This document shows positions 26,490 to 35,517 of a DNA stretch of 64,000 nt, one piece after another. The first letter of the stretch is position 1; each line of letters starts with the position of its first letter. Source of the DNA: Bdellovibrionales bacterium RIFOXYC1_FULL_37_79 (GTDB lineage Bacteria; Bdellovibrionota; Bacteriovoracia; Bacteriovoracales; Bacteriovoracaceae). Location of the stretch: NCBI GenBank assembly GCA_001770015.1, contig MEQB01000070.1:81751-145750 (forward strand), given 5' to 3'. Made by a program: the position numbers and the translations under genes. The notes beneath the pieces were generated by a model. The model had not been told where the DNA came from, ran no database searches, and saw only the letters and a program-made list of their open reading frames with translations.

Positions 26490-27397
26490 AACCTCTTTGG
26501 GTGCTGCTTCTAATCTCACTAACCATCCATCCATCATTTGCTGCCGGAACTTTCTACCGCCCCAACAAACATTTTCCCCTGGAATTTATCTATCTTATGA
26601 ACTCCATTCAAAGCAAGCCAGCCTCATCTGCGGAGACCTCGGTGCTTTCAAAACAACTTAAATCATTCGATCAACTTGCCTCTGATCTTGAAGTTGAAAA
26701 AAATCATCTATTCATCAAATCAGAAATCTACAAGGTGTTATTTAAATTGCGCCCTAAAAGTGAACTATCCAAGGAAAGCTATCAGGAAGAAATTTTAACT
26801 AATGTAAAAAATAAACTATCAGAGGATTCAAAAAGCAATTTATCCGCCTTTACTGTTTGGTTTATAGAGGCTTTAATAACTGATATCACGCTTTTATTTT
26901 CGTCGGAGCATTTCAAGCCAATCCAATTGGTGGTAACCGCAAAACAAGCACTCAAAAATGATAAGGAAAAAAATTATAAAAAAAAGCTGGATTTATGTCT
27001 GGCCTGGATTGAACTGTATTTAAACTTGAATGCTGAAGAATTTGAAATTGAACTTTTTAATGTCATGAATAAAATTATCGAGCGATTATACCAATATAGT
27101 AACTTGTATCTTCAATTGACCCATACTGGTACCGCTTCATTAACTAATGAGCTGGTTCATTTCAGTCTTTCAGAAAAACAGCCTGATAAAAAAGGAATTG
27201 CTAATATCAATTACATTCTCGACCTTGAAAATATGGGACTTGATAAAGATCGACCGCGAGAACCCAAATTAGACTGGCTTCCTAGTGACGAACCTTTCAA
27301 CGCCAATATTCCAAAATCAAAAGAGGACAATAAAAAACAACCCCCTGACGAAAAAGAACCTGTGCCAATCAATGATTGGCCAATTGATATTGAATAA
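26486..27397 (+). CDS. Unknown secreted protein, third gene of the operon
   Basis: 303 residues with a signal peptide (LWVLLLISLTIHPSFAA), a helical mature region and a Pro/Lys/Asp-rich C-terminal tail (about 255-303) that looks disordered. Its ATG overlaps the preceding stop (ATGA). No family recognised. The hisS gene begins 40 bases downstream on the same strand, so transcription may continue into it. Confidence 0.7.
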   Translation: MKPLWVLLLISLTIHPSFAAGTFYRPNKHFPLEFIYLMNSIQSKPASSAETSVLSKQLKSFDQLASDLEVEKNHLFIKSEIYKVLFKLRPKSELSKESYQEEILTNVKNKLSEDSKSNLSAFTVWFIEALITDITLLFSSEHFKPIQLVVTAKQALKNDKEKNYKKKLDLCLAWIELYLNLNAEEFEIELFNVMNKIIERLYQYSNLYLQLTHTGTASLTNELVHFSLSEKQPDKKGIANINYILDLENMGLDKDRPREPKLDWLPSDEPFNANIPKSKEDNKKQPPDEKEPVPINDWPIDIE

Positions 27398-27437
27398 ATG
27401 ATATGTTATGCATAGGTAATAAATTGAGGACATGATT

Positions 27438-28760
27438 ATGGCACTAACAAAGCAACCCTACAAAGGTACTAGAGATTTTTTCCCCCCTCTCGAAAGACAA
27501 AGACAGTTCATTTTTAGGCAAATGAGACATACCGCCGAGCTCTTTGGATATGAACCCTACGATGGTCCTCTCCTAGAGGAGGTCGAGCTATACAAGGCCA
27601 AATCAGGTGAAGAGCTCATTAATGAACAAATTTATTCTTTTACTGACAGGGGAGAAAGGTTCGTTGCAATCAGACCTGAGATGACCCCCACTTTGGCAAG
27701 GATGATTGCCCAAATCCATCGAGAAACTACAAAACCCATAAGATTTTATGCAATCCCGAATCTCATGCGCTACGAAAAACCTCAAAAAGGACGACTGCGT
27801 GAACATTGGCAATTTAATGTTGATATTTTTGGGGCACCCAAAAGACAAGGAGAATTTGAAATTTTACAGGTAGCAGTCAGTCTTATGGAAAACTTTGGTG
27901 CCAATAACACCATGTTTGAGATTCTTATTAACGACCGCTCCATCGTAGAAATTATTTTTAAAAAAATAATGAAACTTGATAATGAACTGACTTACAAACT
28001 ATATAAAGTTATTGATAAGAGCAAAAAAATAACCAAAGAAGCACTGGAAGAAATGGTGAATAAGCTAGATTTATCTCCCCATAACCAAAACATTTTTTAC
28101 CAATATCTTGCACTTCAATCTTTTACTGATGCCATCAACTTACTTCAAGAACATGGGGAAACTCTGGCCAGCGACTTAAGTGACTTTTTAAATCTAGTCG
28201 CAAAGTCTAATTTAAAAAATTATTTAACCTACGATCCAGCAATCGTCAGAGGTCTTGATTATTATACTGGCATTGTTTTTGAAATCTTCGATAAGCATCC
28301 AGAAAACCGCCGCGCTATTTGTGGCGGGGGATCCTATGCTGATCTGCTGAAAATATTTGATGAACCCTCTGTCCCAGGTGTTGGCTTTGGGCTTGGAGAT
28401 GTAACTCTTACCGATTTTTTAACCACCCATAAATTGTTGGAAAATTTTAGTTTGCCACAAAATGATTTACTACTTACCATTCAAGATGATCGTGCTCTTG
28501 TTACAAGCATAAATTTAGCTGACAAGCTCCGTAAACAACAACTAAAAATTGTTAATCATTACGAAACTATAAAATTCAATAAAGTTTTTCCTCTAGCTGA
28601 AAAAAAGGGAGCCAACTTTGTGGCCTTCATAGGTGAAAATGAACTTAACAGCAAAACTGTCCAGCTAAAAAACATGAAAGATAAAACTCAACATACACTT
28701 CCACTTGATAACATTGATGAAATAATAAAGGTGATAAATGGAAACGCAAACCGTTCATGA
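27438..28760 (+). CDS. hisS: Histidyl-tRNA synthetase
   Basis: About 440 residues with the class II motifs: motif 2 RFYAIPNLMRYEKPQKGRLR, the histidine-binding block VRGLDYYTG, and motif 3 SVPGVGFGLGDV. The ATG at 27438 is preferred over one at 27432 because GAGG then lies 8 bases upstream instead of 2. It overlaps valS by 23 bases, so the two synthetases are probably coupled. Confidence 0.96.
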   Translation: MALTKQPYKGTRDFFPPLERQRQFIFRQMRHTAELFGYEPYDGPLLEEVELYKAKSGEELINEQIYSFTDRGERFVAIRPEMTPTLARMIAQIHRETTKPIRFYAIPNLMRYEKPQKGRLREHWQFNVDIFGAPKRQGEFEILQVAVSLMENFGANNTMFEILINDRSIVEIIFKKIMKLDNELTYKLYKVIDKSKKITKEALEEMVNKLDLSPHNQNIFYQYLALQSFTDAINLLQEHGETLASDLSDFLNLVAKSNLKNYLTYDPAIVRGLDYYTGIVFEIFDKHPENRRAICGGGSYADLLKIFDEPSVPGVGFGLGDVTLTDFLTTHKLLENFSLPQNDLLLTIQDDRALVTSINLADKLRKQQLKIVNHYETIKFNKVFPLAEKKGANFVAFIGENELNSKTVQLKNMKDKTQHTLPLDNIDEIIKVINGNANRS

Positions 28761-31407
28761 ACTACCCAAAAATCTAGATCCTAAAAGCATTGAGGAAAAG
28801 TGGTATCCCAAATGGGAAAATGAAAAATATTTCACTCCCAAAGAAGGTAAAACCGGTAAATCTTATTGCATAATCATGCCTCCACCCAACGTAACTGGAA
28901 TGTTACATACTGGACACGCTTTGGATCTATCCATCCAAGACATGATTATTCGCTTTAAAAGATTGAAAGGTTTTAAAACTTTATATCTTCCAGGAATGGA
29001 TCATGCAGGTATAGCCACCCAAGCAAAAGTCGAAGAACTCATCTATAAAACTGAAAAGAAAACTAAACATGATCTTGGTCGCGAAGAATTTTTAAGACGA
29101 ACATGGAAGTGGAAAGAAGAATACGGAGGAGTTATCGCCAAACAATCCAGATATCTTGGAATAAGCTGTGATTGGGATTATTTCATTTTCACCATGGATG
29201 AAGAATCCAATGAAGCGGTAAGAACAGCTTTTTGCAATTTATACAATGAAGGACTCATCTACCAATCAGATTATATCATAAACTGGGACCCCATACTTCA
29301 ATCAGCAATTTCTGATGCTGAAGTAGAACATAAAGAAGTTAAAGGTGCTTTCTATCATATTCTTTACCCAGTCAAAGACAGCAACCTAAAATTGGAAGTA
29401 GCTACTACCAGACCTGAAACTATGTTTGGTGATACTGCCGTAGCTGTTAATCCCAAAGATAAACGCTTCAAACATTTAATTGGAAAAAAAGTGGTACTTC
29501 CGCTGGCTAACAAAGAAATCCCAATTATTGCTGACGAACACGTTGACATTGAAATGGGAACAGGTTGTTTAAAGGTAACTCCGGGACATGACTTTAACGA
29601 TTTTGAAATCGGTAAGAGACACAACCTGGAAATAGTAAATATTTTAAATAAAGACGGCACACTTAATGAACACGGCCTTGAATGGCAGGGACTTAAATGT
29701 ACAAAAGCAAGGCCAAAAGTTATTGAACGGTTAGAACAGCTGGGACTTTTTGTTAAAAAGATCGACCATACTCACCAAGTGGGACACAGCCAAAGATCCG
29801 AGGCGATGGTGGAACCGATGGTTAGCAAACAATGGTTTTTAAATGTTCAAGAAATGTCTCAAGTAGCAATGAATTATATTAAAAATGATGAAACCCGTTT
29901 TTATCCAAAGGGTTGGGAAAACACATTCTTTGCATGGCTGAGAGAACCCAAAAACTGGTGTATATCAAGACAGCTTTGGTGGGGGCACCAAATCCCGGTT
30001 TTTTACTGTAACAAATGCAATCATCGATGGGCTTCCCAAAATAAAGAAAAGACCTGCCCTAAATGTAAAAGCGATAATATTTTTCAAGATCCTGATGTAC
30101 TAGATACTTGGTTTTCATCAGGGCTTTGGCCTATTACAACCCTTGGATGGCCCAACCTAGATCGAATGAAGAAAAGAAATTTCGATGAGTTTTTTCCAAC
30201 TTCAACGCTAGTAACTGGTTTTGATATTATTTTTTTCTGGGTAGCAAGAATGATGATGATGGTTCCAAAGTTCACTAATCAACACCCTTTTGAAAAAATT
30301 TATATTCATGCAATCGTTACCGATAAACTTGGTCGCAAAGTGAGTAAATCTCTCGGGAATGGAATTGATCCCATCGAAATGATTGATACCTACGGTGCCG
30401 ATGCCTTAAGATTTGCGATTGCTTCAGGATCTGGGTATAACCGTAATCTCAATCTCGATCCCGAAAGAATTGAGGGTTATCGAAATTTTATGAATAAGAT
30501 CTGGAATGCTTTCCGTTTTATTCATCCCTTCTTACATAATGCCAACTCAGGACTGCCTGCTCTAAACAAGCTTGATTCTCACGAAAAATGGATTATTTCT
30601 GAATTAAATCAAGTCACCCAAAAAATGAATGAATCGATGGAGGAATTTCGATTTGATGACGCCAGTGGAGCAATTTATCAATTTGTTTATGATAAATTCT
30701 GTTCATGGTTTATTGAGCTATCTAAAAGTATTCTTTACGGAGAAGATGAAACCAAAAAAAATCAGCGGGCAACAATTTTAAAATATTGCTTTAGAAAAAT
30801 CTGCGCTCTTCTTCATCCAATTACCCCATTTGTCACTGAAGAGTTTTGGGCATACTTGAAAAGTGACAACGAGGATTTATTAATTGTGCAAGATTATCCT
30901 GAATATGATGAATCTTTATTATTTGTTAATGAACAAGAAAACATGAATAAATTAATTGAGGTCATTACATCAATCAGAAACATTAGAATCTCTTTAAATG
31001 TAAAACCCAAGGATATGATCAAGATTAACCTTTTTTCTGATGATGATCATATCATTCATTATTTTAAAGAAAATGAAATTTGCTTTGCAGATCTGGCCAA
31101 AGTTGAAACTATTACTTACGGCAAAAAAGCTGATAAAAAACCTACAAAAGCAATTATGAATGCTACCACTCATACCGAAATTTTTGTTCCACTCGAAGGA
31201 GTGGTTGATCTGGCAGCTCACATATCAAAACTAGAAAAGGAGCTTGATAAAACTAAAAAAGAGTTTGATCAAAACAATAATAAACTCAGCAATCCAAACT
31301 TTGTCGATCACGCCCCGGAAGAGGTGCTAAACAAGGTAAAAGAAAAAGCCGCAGCACTTAAAGAAAAAATCGATTCTCTTTTTGAAAACTTGAAGGTATT
31401 TAAATAA
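28738..31407 (+). CDS. valS: Valyl-tRNA synthetase
   Basis: 889 residues, a normal ValS length. Class I signatures are PPPNVTGMLHTGHA (HIGH-type) and GRKVSKSLGN (KMSKS-type). The editing domain includes ATTRPETMFGDTAVAVNP and GTGCLKVTPGHDFND. A four-Cys zinc motif (CNKCNHRW, CPKCKS) lies inside, and the C-terminal coiled-coil arm (about 825-889) contains KLEKELDKTKKEFDQN. AAGGTG lies 4 bases before the ATG. The valS stop shares one base with the next start codon. Confidence 0.97.
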   Translation: METQTVHELPKNLDPKSIEEKWYPKWENEKYFTPKEGKTGKSYCIIMPPPNVTGMLHTGHALDLSIQDMIIRFKRLKGFKTLYLPGMDHAGIATQAKVEELIYKTEKKTKHDLGREEFLRRTWKWKEEYGGVIAKQSRYLGISCDWDYFIFTMDEESNEAVRTAFCNLYNEGLIYQSDYIINWDPILQSAISDAEVEHKEVKGAFYHILYPVKDSNLKLEVATTRPETMFGDTAVAVNPKDKRFKHLIGKKVVLPLANKEIPIIADEHVDIEMGTGCLKVTPGHDFNDFEIGKRHNLEIVNILNKDGTLNEHGLEWQGLKCTKARPKVIERLEQLGLFVKKIDHTHQVGHSQRSEAMVEPMVSKQWFLNVQEMSQVAMNYIKNDETRFYPKGWENTFFAWLREPKNWCISRQLWWGHQIPVFYCNKCNHRWASQNKEKTCPKCKSDNIFQDPDVLDTWFSSGLWPITTLGWPNLDRMKKRNFDEFFPTSTLVTGFDIIFFWVARMMMMVPKFTNQHPFEKIYIHAIVTDKLGRKVSKSLGNGIDPIEMIDTYGADALRFAIASGSGYNRNLNLDPERIEGYRNFMNKIWNAFRFIHPFLHNANSGLPALNKLDSHEKWIISELNQVTQKMNESMEEFRFDDASGAIYQFVYDKFCSWFIELSKSILYGEDETKKNQRATILKYCFRKICALLHPITPFVTEEFWAYLKSDNEDLLIVQDYPEYDESLLFVNEQENMNKLIEVITSIRNIRISLNVKPKDMIKINLFSDDDHIIHYFKENEICFADLAKVETITYGKKADKKPTKAIMNATTHTEIFVPLEGVVDLAAHISKLEKELDKTKKEFDQNNNKLSNPNFVDHAPEEVLNKVKEKAAALKEKIDSLFENLKVFK

Positions 31408-32006
31408 TGTTTGGTCTTACCAAACAACATTTGATTGGTTTTTTGGTGGCATTAATCTACTGGCCATATTCTTTAACGTTTCGTTATAAACTGCATGTTC
31501 CCGCTAATTTTAATGTTAGTGAAAACAAACTGTTTGCTTTCTGGCATCAAGATGATTTGGTTTATATTCCTTTTTTTAAATATAGTCGCTATATTATTAT
31601 GGTTTCGCTCTCCAAAGATGGAAGAATGCTAGCCGCTGCTCTTAAATTTTTTGGATATGAGATCATTTCAGGCTCCTCTTCCAGGGGAGGTATTTCTGCC
31701 CTTATTCAGGCCATAAAAAAAGTCAGACATGGTAGTAATTTTGCCATGGCAGTGGATGGGCCCCGTGGACCTATTTTTAAAGTTAAAGAGGGCATTATTC
31801 TTATGTCACAAAAAACAGGTAAGCCAATCTACCCAGCTCGGGCCTTTCCCCACCAATATTATACTTTCGAACATGCCTGGAATAAACCTCGCCTACCCTA
31901 TCCTTTTTCAAAAATTGATATCGTTTTTGGAGAACCGGGATTTTATGATCAAGACAAACTGGAAGAGGTTATAAACTCACTAAAAATACCAAACAACATC
32001 CATTAG
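31407..32006 (+). CDS. DUF374-type lysophospholipid acyltransferase family protein
   Basis: 199 residues. The HxxxxD-type motif is seen as FWHQDDLVYIPF, followed by VSLSKDGRMLA, GSSSRGG and AMAVDGPRGP, which together define the DUF374/LPLAT-like family. It may acylate a lipid A precursor or lysophospholipid at the inner membrane. It is translationally coupled to valS (TAATG). Confidence 0.85.
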   Translation: MFGLTKQHLIGFLVALIYWPYSLTFRYKLHVPANFNVSENKLFAFWHQDDLVYIPFFKYSRYIIMVSLSKDGRMLAAALKFFGYEIISGSSSRGGISALIQAIKKVRHGSNFAMAVDGPRGPIFKVKEGIILMSQKTGKPIYPARAFPHQYYTFEHAWNKPRLPYPFSKIDIVFGEPGFYDQDKLEEVINSLKIPNNIH

Positions 32007-32026
32007 CGGTAATAATTTCAATTCAC

Positions 32027-32054
32027 TTGCAAATTATCATAATTATACTATAAA
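32027..32054 (+). promoter_or_regulatory. Promoter of the small secreted protein gene
   Basis: TTGCAA (32027-32032), a 16-base spacer, and TATAAA (32049-32054), with a good ribosome site (AGGAGAAG) further down before the ATG at 32085. Confidence 0.45.
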
Positions 32055-32084
32055 GGATAAAACTATAAATTCAGGAGAAGAAAT

Positions 32085-32498
32085 ATGAAAAAATCACTTG
32101 TCTTACTATCGTTTATCACCTTGACCAGCACCGCTTTTGCAGGTGGTGGAACAATCATAAAATGCACCATGGAATCAATGCAAAGCCCGAAGATTACAAC
32201 TTCGGCTTCCCTGAATCTTTCAAAAATTAACGGTGACGACGTAGCGACATCAGAGAATGAAATTCAAGTAGGTGAAGACAAATATAGCTTTGATTTCTAT
32301 GTTTCACAAGAAGACACGACGAAAACCATTAATGTTATTTTCTATGAAAATGTCAATGTTCAAGACCAGGTAGGAGAAATTTCTTGCGTGTATGAACCCC
32401 AAAATATCACTTCAAAATTCTGTGAAGACAACCTTTTTGACGATAACGGTACCCATATTCTCAGTTTTTCTTGTGAGGCAATTGTCCCTCTATTTTAA
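32085..32498 (+). CDS. Small secreted Cys-containing protein
   Basis: 137 residues with a standard signal peptide (KKSLVLLSFITLTSTAFA) and four Cys in the mature part, starting with IIKCTME. The predicted mature domain is beta-rich. Similar small proteins with an early Cys after the signal occur elsewhere in the window (42781-43185, 56808-57257). Function unknown. Confidence 0.75.
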   Translation: MKKSLVLLSFITLTSTAFAGGGTIIKCTMESMQSPKITTSASLNLSKINGDDVATSENEIQVGEDKYSFDFYVSQEDTTKTINVIFYENVNVQDQVGEISCVYEPQNITSKFCEDNLFDDNGTHILSFSCEAIVPLF

Positions 32499-32536
32499 AT
32501 GGTATTGGAGAAAAAAACAAATAATTCACTAACATT

Positions 32537-33298
32537 CTAGTTATCGAATTTATCCTGATCCTCCACTTCGTTTCGACCTTGTATGTCGTAATCTAGAATA
32601 TCGATCAGGTCTTTGTAATACCAGTCAAACATATCCCTTCTGAGTTTCGCCATATAGGTTTTTTTCTCCTCTTTTCTTTTTAAATTATAAAAGATCACAC
32701 CCTCGGCCATCACTTTTTCATCAATCCCAAGCTTGGAGGCACGTTTGGTGAAATAGCGTGATACGAGATGATCTTTGAACCAATTACTCCAGTTGGTAAA
32801 GTTCCTTTCATGTTCATGAAATGATTTATAGCGAAGATGCTCCATGCTTTTTCCAAAAGGATACCATTCATGCCAATCAAGCTTATAAGGGTTTCCTTGC
32901 AGTTTGGGCCCAATAACCTCTCCCGCTTGTTCCCCTGACTCATTAACATACCCAAGCGCAATTGCCCGGAAGATCCCTTCAATGATAAATGGTTTACCTT
33001 TCATAACCTGCAAAGGATCAATGACATTTAAGCGATTTGAAACTGCAACCAGCCTACCGGCTTCTGTTTTGATTTTTACATTAGTTCCATTTAATTTTTC
33101 AACCGCAAAGGTATCTGGATCATCAAAAACCCATTCAAACCCAGGATTGATTTTATTAACAACAAGATAAACTTCCGGTGTTTTAAGTCCAAGCTTGGCC
33201 CCATGTTTTTTCCACTGATCCTTATTTACTTGAAAAGTCTGTCGGATAAAAGGGCATTGAATTTTTGGAAAATCACTGAGTATTCTTTCTTCTTGCAT
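32537..33298 (-). CDS. RNA ligase-like covalent nucleotidyltransferase
   Basis: 253 residues with the five ligase motifs in order: motif I VEKLNGTNVKI (nucleophile K68), a motif Ia-like VSNR (R89), motif III GEVIGPKLQGNPY (E127), motif IV MAEGVIFY (E199) and motif V MAKLRR (K218). The GPxxQGN form of motif III and the small size resemble Rnl2/Rnl5-type RNA ligases rather than DNA ligases. It probably seals or repairs RNA ends via a ligase-AMP intermediate. It is monocistronic, with no kinase/phosphatase partner or RtcB nearby. A capping-enzyme or tRNA-ligase relative is less likely. Confidence 0.75.
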   Translation of the reverse strand: MQEERILSDFPKIQCPFIRQTFQVNKDQWKKHGAKLGLKTPEVYLVVNKINPGFEWVFDDPDTFAVEKLNGTNVKIKTEAGRLVAVSNRLNVIDPLQVMKGKPFIIEGIFRAIALGYVNESGEQAGEVIGPKLQGNPYKLDWHEWYPFGKSMEHLRYKSFHEHERNFTNWSNWFKDHLVSRYFTKRASKLGIDEKVMAEGVIFYNLKRKEEKKTYMAKLRRDMFDWYYKDLIDILDYDIQGRNEVEDQDKFDN

Positions 33299-33393
33299 GA
33301 TTTATCCCCCTGTCAATTTAAAAAATTCGCACTGTCCATAGCGTAAAGGTACACTTCTTTCTTGTCAAATATTGCGCGACTTAAATTCTCTTA

Positions 33394-33828
33394 CTAGTGA
33401 TCATCGTCTTTCAAAAGCCGTTCTCTCTCTTCATTGGCATCTTTTATACTTTTAAGATAGTGCTGCAAATTATTAGGCGCAATATCCTTTTTAGGCATAG
33501 CCTTCGGTGGTGACAATGATGATCGATCTTCCATTTTTTCCAAAGCTTGTGCATCTTGTTCTTTGATATAGCTTATCAGCCCAAGCGGATCGTCCATACC
33601 CAATAAGCTTACCATATCCTTATACGTCTGAAGAATCAGGTACTCATCATTATCACTTATCTCTAAGTATAAATGGGTAAGAAACATTGACTTGCCTTTA
33701 TCTGTCATGATCTCAGATGGAATATATAGGAACTTCTGTTCTATCTTGCGAACAAGTCCCTCCCTAATCGCGCCAGCATAAAGCGAATTCGCTATAACCC
33801 CTAAAATAATTAAAAATACAATCTTCAT
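33394..33828 (-). CDS. Small secreted protein of unknown function
   Basis: About 144 residues from the ATG at 33828, with a signal peptide (KIVFLIILGVIANSLYA) and a charged C-terminus (EERERLLKDDDH). This start overlaps the upstream stop in the pattern ATGA; a longer reading would begin inside the upstream gene and lose the clean signal peptide. It is coupled to the membrane protein encoded upstream. Confidence 0.7.
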   Translation of the reverse strand: MKIVFLIILGVIANSLYAGAIREGLVRKIEQKFLYIPSEIMTDKGKSMFLTHLYLEISDNDEYLILQTYKDMVSLLGMDDPLGLISYIKEQDAQALEKMEDRSSLSPPKAMPKKDIAPNNLQHYLKSIKDANEERERLLKDDDH

Positions 33829-34385
33829 ACCATCATCCTTGAATATAGCTGCCAAGTAACAACAATCAAGCCAAGTGAATAAACAATATAATAACCTCCT
33901 ACTTTTACAAAACCAATCATTCCTGATGGAATCATGGCTACGATCAGTCTTTTTTTAGAATCTCCAACCATTAACTCATTGTAGGCGAGCCTGACTTCCA
34001 CCAGATAAAATAAAAACATGCTCATAAAAAACAGGTAGATAAAATTAACAGGCAAAAAATCTCTAAATAACAAAATAGCAAATAAAATAATTTTAATAAA
34101 TATAAACAAAAACATCTGTTTATAATATTTATTTGCGGTCACACTTCTGGTGAAAACAAACAACAGCATATGAACAAAATAAAAAACAACCGTATAAAAA
34201 ATAAAATCAAACAAAGTTAATCCTAAAAACATCAGAAATAAATTTCCAGACATAAAACATGAAAGCAGACTTGATTCACCACAACCACCTATCCCCTGAA
34301 AAAGTGGCTTCATCAGCAATAGTGAATTTAAAAAAAATAGCAAAATAAAAAAAATAGAAAGAAGAATTATATTATTTTTCATCAA
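33825..34385 (-). CDS. Unknown membrane protein
   Basis: 186 residues with five hydrophobic segments (ILLSIFFILLFFLNSLLL, LFDFIFYTVVFYFVHMLLF, MFLFIFIKIILFAILLF among them). The layout is like Yip1-family proteins, but no diagnostic motif is visible. It forms a two-gene unit with the secreted protein downstream. Confidence 0.65.
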   Translation of the reverse strand: MMKNNIILLSIFFILLFFLNSLLLMKPLFQGIGGCGESSLLSCFMSGNLFLMFLGLTLFDFIFYTVVFYFVHMLLFVFTRSVTANKYYKQMFLFIFIKIILFAILLFRDFLPVNFIYLFFMSMFLFYLVEVRLAYNELMVGDSKKRLIVAMIPSGMIGFVKVGGYYIVYSLGLIVVTWQLYSRMMV

Positions 34386-34414
34386 TAGCCCACGGGTTTT
34401 TCTTTGTTGGTTAA

Positions 34415-35443
34415 TTATACCAAGGTTTGAATTTTATTGCTAGGTAGTCTTATCTTTTTGGGTGCACTCTGATTCAAAAGCAATAATAAATATTCCCTTT
34501 TATGTGAAGGGAGCTGGATCGCAATGACGTTATCAAAGCCCCGGTCACGGGCCCAATTTATATTATCTTGAACATATTCAACATGCTCAAGATTAACTAT
34601 TTTAACCGTCACAAGCATTCCTTTCAAAAATCTAAGATTTCTACATATACGAAAAACTTCCATAAGTGATTGTTTGGGATTTAAATTCAGATCAACACTA
34701 ATCCATTCAATGTCGGTGGGAATCTCACATGGGGTAACATGCTGGACTGGTTTTTTAATATGAATAAATTTTTTATTTAAAGCACATAGAGGACTCATTT
34801 CTGCAGGGTCATTTCCCCAAACCAAAGCTTTATTTTGAAGAAGAAAATAACTCGCACCACCAGGAGCACTGCCTAGCTCCAGCCATTTTTGATTTTCTGA
34901 CAAGGAAATATTAAAAAGATGTACCGCTTCGGCTAATTTTAAATATGCCCGTGATGGTGATTCCTCGGGGAGTGAAATTTGAGGATTAGAATTTGGAAAA
35001 TCTGCACATTTTTGTTCTTTAGCATGAACGCCTAGCCAGAACTCATCAGTCTTAACCTGAACAATATTGTAATACAATTCGTTTTCAGTATTTAAAGTGT
35101 TAACCTTACCCCAAAATGCGGATACTTCATCATCCAACCTTTCGTTTTCAAGCAATGAATAATAATGAAGAGAATGCGCTGTTAAATCAGGAAAATTTAT
35201 TTCTTGGGACAATAATTGCTTTTTTGAAACCTTTTTAATACTCTTTGCCCATCTGGTCGTAAATACCAGATCAATTTCATTCGATGAAATATCCTTAGTG
35301 GTTTTGTAAGTTAAAAATCTTCCGCAAGAATAGCCTAAATTCAGGTAGGGATATTTAACTTTTATCTCATATTTAAGTAAGTCTAAATTACCATCATTAC
35401 AACATAAAAATATAAATTCGCCATTGTTGATTTTTATAGTCAT
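34415..35443 (-). CDS. RlmM-like 2'-O-ribose RNA methyltransferase (FtsJ fold)
   Basis: 342 residues. The C-terminal Rossmann domain carries the SAM site WLELGSAPGG and a K-D-K-E tetrad typical of 2'-O-methyltransferases: K in SRAYLKLAEA, D in ISVDLN, K in VTVKIV, E in HKREYLLLL. The N-terminal part resembles the THUMP-like half of RlmM, which methylates C2498 of 23S rRNA. The substrate here is inferred. Confidence 0.75.
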   Translation of the reverse strand: MTIKINNGEFIFLCCNDGNLDLLKYEIKVKYPYLNLGYSCGRFLTYKTTKDISSNEIDLVFTTRWAKSIKKVSKKQLLSQEINFPDLTAHSLHYYSLLENERLDDEVSAFWGKVNTLNTENELYYNIVQVKTDEFWLGVHAKEQKCADFPNSNPQISLPEESPSRAYLKLAEAVHLFNISLSENQKWLELGSAPGGASYFLLQNKALVWGNDPAEMSPLCALNKKFIHIKKPVQHVTPCEIPTDIEWISVDLNLNPKQSLMEVFRICRNLRFLKGMLVTVKIVNLEHVEYVQDNINWARDRGFDNVIAIQLPSHKREYLLLLLNQSAPKKIRLPSNKIQTLV

Positions 35444-35517
35444 CTATTACCGTCTTAGCTTATTCCCTTACTATAGTAGTATTTAATAAATTGCTTTTTT
35501 TATGGCCGAAGATTAAT

